Source of the DNA: F23-B02 sp963613665
Lineage (GTDB): Bacteria > Bacillota > Clostridia > Oscillospirales > Oscillospiraceae
Assembly: GCA_963613665.1 (NCBI GenBank)
Contig: CAVEAL010000027.1
Span: 1 to 24,514 of the forward strand
Length of the DNA: 24,514 nucleotides
Direction of reading: 5' to 3'
The translations under genes and the position numbers were made by a program. The stretch's first letter is position 1. Each line of letters begins with the position of its first letter. The notes under the pieces are model-generated. The model searched no databases. It had not been told where the DNA came from and saw only the letters and a program-made list of their open reading frames with translations. Positions 20,434-24,514 of the stretch are shown here, in pieces.

Positions 20434-23253
20434 ATGAATAACAAGGTGCCTGATTTCACTCCCAAGGAGTGGGAAATGATGAAGGACTACATGGATAATT
20501 CATCGAAGGAGCCGAGGCAGAATCTTATCGAATTTATAAGCCATGTCGATCCGGCATTTGCGCAGATGGGCATGAATTCCGGAGCTTATTTCATGCTCGA
20601 CAGACTTCTGAGCGACGAGCAGATCGAGATAGCCAGCTGTCTCACGCTGCGCAAGGCGACATACATCGACGAGCTTGCAAAAATGGCAGGGAAAAGCGTT
20701 GAATACACCGCTAAAATCGCCGATGAGCTGTGCAGGATAGGCGTGCTGATCTACAGGCCGGACGAAAACGGCGTTGACCGCGTAGAGCTTCCGATCTTTG
20801 TAGTCGGTATGCTCGAGCAGCTTATGCTTGGCGGGCTCGACTGCGACCAGTACAAGAATTATCCCGAGCTCGCGGTGGGCTTTGTAAAGCAGACCGAGGT
20901 CATGGCGACCGGAAACGGAATACTGCTGCCTATGACAAACCACGGCGTTCACCGCCCCGTGCCGATAGAAAGCGCCCTGAAAAACGAGTCGCATGTCGAG
21001 TCGTGGGAAAATCTCCAGCATCTTATCGACAATAATGCCGACGGCAGCTATGCAATAATGGAGTGCATATGCCGCAAGATAAGAAAGCAGTACGGCGAAC
21101 TGGGCAACGATCCCGATATATGCTGGTGCATGCCGCTGGGCTATTACGCCGATTATCTCGTGCGCACCGGCAAGGCAAAGCGGGTCACGCGCGAGGAATA
21201 CATGGAGCGTTTAAAGCTTGCCGACGAGCGCGGATATGTCCACAATGTGTGCAACCATGAGGGCGCGGAGAATATCGAGTATGTCTGCAACTGCGACTAT
21301 GAAAGCTGCATGTCGCTGCGCGTTTCCATGTACACCTGCGCGTACAATATGCAGAAATCGAACTTTGTAGCCAATGTCGATACGGATAAATGCGTTGCCT
21401 GCGGAAGCTGCGTCGAAAAATGTCCGGCAAATGCCGTGAAGCTTGGTCAGAAGCTGCCGCAGAAGCATAAGACCGAATACGCGAGTGTCGATCTTCCCAC
21501 AACGCTGAATGTGCTCAAGTGGGATAAGTCGAGATACAACGTCAACTACCTTACCACGCGCAAAAATGTCCAGCCGGAGACGGGCACGGCCCCCTGCAAG
21601 ACCGAATGTCCCGCGCATATCGCCGTTCAGGGCTATCTGCGCATGGCGGCTCAGGGACGCTACCGCGAAGCGCTTGAGCTCATCAAAAAGGAAAACCCGC
21701 TGCCGGCAGTCTGCGGAACCGTCTGCAACCGCCGCTGCGAAAAGGTCTGCACCCGCGGAGACGTCGATGCTCCCGTTTCCATCGACGAGGTGAAAAAGCT
21801 TATAGCATACAGAGAGCTCAGCGAAAAAGAGCGCTATATCCCCAAAAAGGTGCGCACGGAGGGCAAAAAGCTTGCCGTTATCGGAGCGGGTCCTGCGGGA
21901 CTGAGCTGCGCGTACTATCTTGCCGTCGAAGGTCACAGCGTCACGGTGTTCGATAAAAATGCCGCCCCGGGCGGTATGCTCAGGTACGGAATTCCTTCCT
22001 TCCGGCTTGAAAAGGACATCGTTGACGCTGAGATCGAGGTACTCAGAGCGCTGGGAGTTGAATTCAGATGCGGTGTCGAGGTCGGCAGGGATATCAGCAT
22101 CGACGCTCTGCGAGAGGACGGCTACAAGGGCTTCCTCCTTGCAATCGGTGCACAGAGGTCGGCAAAGCTGCGTATACCCGGCGAGGAGCTCACGGGCGTC
22201 TGCGGCGGCGTTGACTTCCTGCGTGAGGTAAACAGCGGCAATACCCCGGATATAGGCAAAAATGTAATCGTTGTCGGCGGAGGCAATGTCGCGCTCGATG
22301 TTGCGCGCACGGCGCGCCGCTGCGGAGCGGAGAGCGTTACGGTAGTGTACCGCCGCAGTGAAAGCGAGATGCCGGCAGACAAGGCCGAGGTCGAGGAAGC
22401 ACGCGCCGAGGGTGTGGAGTTCAGATTCCTGTGCGCACCAGTGCAGGCACTCGGCAATGGCAGGGTCACGGCACTCAGGGTCGAGCGGATGCAGCTCGGC
22501 GAGCCCGACGAAAAGGGCAGAAGAAAGCCCGTAGGCACGGGCAAGTTTGAAGAGCTTGCAGCTGACGGCGTAATCGCTGCCGTCGGTCAGACCGTCGATT
22601 GGGGCGGCCTTGATACCGGTATGCTCCAGAAGAATAACAAAGACCTTGCCAGAGCCGACGGCTTCACATATCAGAGCTCGCAGCCCGATATCTTCGTCGC
22701 GGGCGACGTGCTCACGGGACCGAAGTTTGCCATCGACGCCATTGCCGGAGGCAAGCAGGCGGCTATATCCCTGCACCGCTACGCATGGGATAATAACCTT
22801 GTCATCGGGCGTGACAGGCGCGAGTACAAGTTCATCGACAAGGACAATGTCGGAACTCTCAGCTACGACAGTGCAGGCCGTCAGACTCCGCCGGTTGATG
22901 TCTCAAAGAAGCTCACCATGCGCGACGAGCGCGGTGTGTTCACCGAGGAGCAGGTCAAGGCCGAGACGGCGCGCTGCCTTAAATGCGGCGCGGCTCACGT
23001 TGACGAGAATATGTGTATCGGCTGCGGCGTGTGCACAACCCGCTGCAAGTTTGACGCAATAACCCTGCACAAGAAATATAACGAGATCCCCGTGCCGAAC
23101 GAGGAGCTCAAGAGGGATGTCGGCCGCGAGGTCGTGCGCCGCATCGACGCTGCCTATGCCGGAAAGCCACTCACGAAGAAGATCATGAAGCTTGCGGTAA
23201 AGCAGAAGGCGAAGCCCAAAAAGCTCCGCGCCGCCGAGCCGAGGAAGTGGTGA
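20434..23253 (+). CDS. Multi-domain Fe-S/FAD/NAD(P) oxidoreductase (GltD-like fused to two Fe-S modules)
   Basis: A 939-residue cytoplasmic electron-transfer flavoprotein. In order: a winged-helix-like segment (about 50-130), then a cysteine-rich domain with Cys211-x-Cys213, Cys230-x-Cys232, Cys273 and Cys285-x-Cys287-x4-Cys292. Next is a ferredoxin cluster, Cys320-x2-Cys323-x2-Cys326-x3-Cys330. A GltD-type N-terminal Fe-S domain has Cys388, Cys392, Cys427, Cys431, Cys435 and Cys439. The FAD fold carries GAGPAG at 484-489. The NAD(P) fold carries GGGN at 615-618, followed by VVYRRSESEMPA. The FAD-closing motif is FVAGD (754-758), and a last cluster is Cys861-x2-Cys864-x2-Cys867-x3-Cys871. GltD/NfnL-type proteins exchange electrons between NADPH and low-potential clusters; GltD alone is about 470 residues. 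GGGGG lies 7 nt before the ATG. A HypA-like gene follows by 1 nt. It probably feeds a reductive enzyme, perhaps the dehydratase-family protein downstream. Confidence 0.9.
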   Translation: MNNKVPDFTPKEWEMMKDYMDNSSKEPRQNLIEFISHVDPAFAQMGMNSGAYFMLDRLLSDEQIEIASCLTLRKATYIDELAKMAGKSVEYTAKIADELCRIGVLIYRPDENGVDRVELPIFVVGMLEQLMLGGLDCDQYKNYPELAVGFVKQTEVMATGNGILLPMTNHGVHRPVPIESALKNESHVESWENLQHLIDNNADGSYAIMECICRKIRKQYGELGNDPDICWCMPLGYYADYLVRTGKAKRVTREEYMERLKLADERGYVHNVCNHEGAENIEYVCNCDYESCMSLRVSMYTCAYNMQKSNFVANVDTDKCVACGSCVEKCPANAVKLGQKLPQKHKTEYASVDLPTTLNVLKWDKSRYNVNYLTTRKNVQPETGTAPCKTECPAHIAVQGYLRMAAQGRYREALELIKKENPLPAVCGTVCNRRCEKVCTRGDVDAPVSIDEVKKLIAYRELSEKERYIPKKVRTEGKKLAVIGAGPAGLSCAYYLAVEGHSVTVFDKNAAPGGMLRYGIPSFRLEKDIVDAEIEVLRALGVEFRCGVEVGRDISIDALREDGYKGFLLAIGAQRSAKLRIPGEELTGVCGGVDFLREVNSGNTPDIGKNVIVVGGGNVALDVARTARRCGAESVTVVYRRSESEMPADKAEVEEARAEGVEFRFLCAPVQALGNGRVTALRVERMQLGEPDEKGRRKPVGTGKFEELAADGVIAAVGQTVDWGGLDTGMLQKNNKDLARADGFTYQSSQPDIFVAGDVLTGPKFAIDAIAGGKQAAISLHRYAWDNNLVIGRDRREYKFIDKDNVGTLSYDSAGRQTPPVDVSKKLTMRDERGVFTEEQVKAETARCLKCGAAHVDENMCIGCGVCTTRCKFDAITLHKKYNEIPVPNEELKRDVGREVVRRIDAAYAGKPLTKKIMKLAVKQKAKPKKLRAAEPRKW

Positions 23254-23254
23254 T

Positions 23255-23596
23255 ATGCACGAGCTTGGTCTGCTCACGCAGATGGCGGAAACCGTGAATG
23301 CCGCCGCCGAGGAGAACGGTATAGAAAAGGTCTGCGGTATTGTCCTCGAGGTGGGTGAGGCGTCGGGTGCCCTGCCGTATATTTTCGAGGAGTACTTTCC
23401 GATGGTGCAGGAGAGCTATCCCGTGCTTAAAGACGCCTCGCTGGAGATCTTGAGCGTCAAGAGCCGCGCACTGTGCGCCGGGTGCAGCGCAGTGTACGAC
23501 CTTGTAAAAAACGAGGGCAAATGCCCCCGCTGCGGAGACAGAGCCAAAACCGTCCTCGGCGGCACCGACATCATCGTAAAACGGATATTGTATTGA
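23255..23596 (+). CDS. hypA: HypA-like nickel-insertion/zinc protein
   Basis: A 113-residue HypA/HybF family protein. The nickel-binding start Met-His2-Glu3 (MHELGLL) is intact and the zinc site is Cys74-x2-Cys77 with Cys90-x2-Cys93. The length equals the family norm. HypA normally loads nickel into [NiFe]-hydrogenase with HypB and helps urease maturation. No hydrogenase, urease or other hyp gene is visible in the window. Its start lies 1 nt after the stop of the 939-residue oxidoreductase, so the two are translationally coupled and likely act together. Either the organism has its nickel enzyme elsewhere, or this is a family member working for the Fe-S flavoprotein. The symbol reflects the family, not a proven role. 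Confidence 0.85.
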   Translation: MHELGLLTQMAETVNAAAEENGIEKVCGIVLEVGEASGALPYIFEEYFPMVQESYPVLKDASLEILSVKSRALCAGCSAVYDLVKNEGKCPRCGDRAKTVLGGTDIIVKRILY

Positions 23597-23599
23597 TTA

Positions 23600-23630
23600 A
23601 TAATGCCGGAATGTTTCATTCCGGCATTAT
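23600..23630 (+). terminator. Hairpin terminator after the oxidoreductase-HypA unit
   Basis: A perfect 14-bp stem (23600-23613 with 23617-23630, loop TTT) starts 4 nt after the stop codon. The following sequence CTATATCGTTT is only moderately T-rich. Confidence 0.7.
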
Positions 23631-23642
23631 CTATATCGTTTG

Positions 23643-23755
23643 GGTTATAATACATAACCGCGCTCGATTAACATGCATATATAACAAAATATTGGTTTTA
23701 TCGGTAAGCGAATGATAAAATGTTGTCAACCAAATCGGCAGGGGGAATTTGCCGA
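23643..23755 (+). promoter_or_regulatory. Promoter and leader of the dehydratase-family gene
   Basis: TTGGTT (23692-23697), 16 bp, GATAAA (23714-23719) is the best promoter. Around it lie a GGTTAT-N5-ATAACC dyad (23643-23659), a GTTGTCAAC palindrome at the expected start (23722-23730) and, in the leader, a TCGGCA/TGCCGA hairpin (23735-23740 with 23750-23755) with a 9-nt purine-rich loop. Any of the dyads could be an operator; which is used is not visible. Confidence 0.45.
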
Positions 23756-23792
23756 AAACACAACAAATCCAGAGTAAAGGAAGGGGTAAAAC

Positions 23793-24514
23793 TTGAAAGA
23801 CCTAAAGCATCTTATCTACTTCGAGAATCTGCTTCAGGAAGCCAATAACGAGCTGGTGCAGCAGGCAAAGGCGGAGGGCAAATATGCGCTCGGCTACACC
23901 TGCTACTTCATGCCTGAGGTTCTTCTCGATCTGCCGGGCTGCTTTTCGGTGCGCCTGAGAGCACCGCGATGCACCTCGCCAGACATTGCGACCTACTATA
24001 TGTCCGCGCGCGTATGTCACTATGCACGCAGTCTCCTTGAGCGGGCCCTCGAGGGCGGATACAATTTCCTTGATGCGCAGTTTGCGACTGAGACGTGCAC
24101 CGGCACCTGCCGTTTCCAGGAGCATCTGCAAGTCATGGATATCATCAAAAACGATAACTTCTTCTGCGAATTTTCCGACGTTCCGTTCAAGAACACGGAA
24201 AACAGCTACGACCACTTCCGCGAGCAGCTGCGCGCCCATGTTCTAAATAAGCTAAGCGAGCATTTCGGCATAGACACCTCCGACGAGGCTCTCATGAAGG
24301 CCATTGAGCAGCACAACGAGGTCTGCAAGCTCATAAACGAGATAGGCGATTACCGCAAGCTCGATAATCCCACCATCACCGGCTACGAGTTCCACGTTAT
24401 CCAGCTCGTATCGCTGGTGTGCCCGAAGTATCTCATTCTCCCGTACCTGCGCGAGACAGCAAAGGAAATGAAGACCCGCAGACCCGATAAGAAGTGGCCG
24501 TTCCGCTGCAAGGT
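23793..24514 (+). CDS. 2-hydroxyacyl-CoA dehydratase / benzoyl-CoA reductase family subunit (HgdB/BcrC-like), 3' end outside window
   Basis: The first 240 residues of a protein cut by the window end. It starts at TTG 23793 with GGAAGGGG about 6 nt upstream and no nearby in-frame ATG. Family marks are LGYTCYFMPEVLLDLPG (with Cys37), RVCHYARSLLERAL (Cys75) and FATETCTGTCRFQEHLQVM (Cys102, Cys106), the places where this family binds its [4Fe-4S] cluster. It ends mid-domain at WPFRCKV. Such subunits dehydrate 2-hydroxyacyl-CoA, reduce aromatic acyl-CoA, or act as double-cubane-cluster reductases. All need an ATP-driven activator of the HgdC type, which would lie beyond the window. The gene opens a new transcription unit and follows the large Fe-S oxidoreductase, a possible electron source. 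The exact subfamily cannot be decided without the rest. Confidence 0.85.
   Translation, partial: MKDLKHLIYFENLLQEANNELVQQAKAEGKYALGYTCYFMPEVLLDLPGCFSVRLRAPRCTSPDIATYYMSARVCHYARSLLERALEGGYNFLDAQFATETCTGTCRFQEHLQVMDIIKNDNFFCEFSDVPFKNTENSYDHFREQLRAHVLNKLSEHFGIDTSDEALMKAIEQHNEVCKLINEIGDYRKLDNPTITGYEFHVIQLVSLVCPKYLILPYLRETAKEMKTRRPDKKWPFRCK

Noticed and set aside
21211..22776. A 521-codon minus-strand open frame opposite the large oxidoreductase
   Set aside because: The plus strand encodes unmistakable Fe-S and dinucleotide-binding motifs over the same stretch; the opposite frame has none.
1..24514. CRISPR arrays, insertion sequences, tRNA or rRNA genes
   Set aside because: No regularly spaced repeats, transposase-like frames with terminal repeats, or conserved RNA gene sequences were seen. 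The repetitive stretches are coiled-coil coding sequence.

Overview
The window looks like a chromosomal segment of an anaerobic member of the Bacillota, most likely a Clostridia/Oscillospirales-type gut bacterium. The grounds are moderately high G+C, strong AGGAGG-type ribosome binding sites, some TTG/GTG starts, factor-independent terminators between most units, oxygen-independent Fe-S and flavin chemistry (2-hydroxyacyl-CoA dehydratase family, GltD-like Fe-S flavoprotein), and MMPL/coiled-coil membrane proteins typical of that group. I see no rRNA, tRNA, CRISPR array, transposase or phage gene.

Left third (about 1-8590) is an envelope/efflux region. A WYL-domain regulator stands alone on the minus strand. 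Next to it is a divergent locus. A TetR regulator, an OmpR-type response regulator with Glu at the phosphorylation site, and a four-helix membrane protein with a long coiled-coil hairpin run leftward. A 1177-residue MMPL/RND transporter carrying the same kind of hairpin, plus a small two-helix membrane protein, runs rightward. A perfect 17-bp inverted repeat sits between the two arms and covers the -35 boxes of both predicted promoters.

Middle (8690-14736) is a carbon-source cassette. A LacI regulator faces an operon of HMG-CoA lyase, class III CoA-transferase, an SLC13/ion-transporter-superfamily permease and an alpha/beta hydrolase. The simplest reading is uptake of a 3-hydroxy-3-methylglutarate-like dicarboxylate (possibly from an ester), CoA activation, and cleavage to acetyl-CoA plus acetoacetate.

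Right third (14801-24514) is redox metabolism under several regulators. A GntR/FCD regulator faces a translationally coupled pair: a phytoene-desaturase/retinol-saturase-like flavoprotein and an FNR-type reductase with a C-terminal plant-type [2Fe-2S] domain. Then come TetR and LysR genes, a 939-residue multi-cluster Fe-S/FAD/NAD(P) oxidoreductase, a HypA-like protein 1 nt behind it, and the start of a 2-hydroxyacyl-CoA dehydratase/benzoyl-CoA reductase-family subunit that runs off the end. Together these suggest a module feeding NAD(P)H electrons into reduction or dehydration of a CoA-linked or unsaturated substrate. The substrate cannot be named from sequence.
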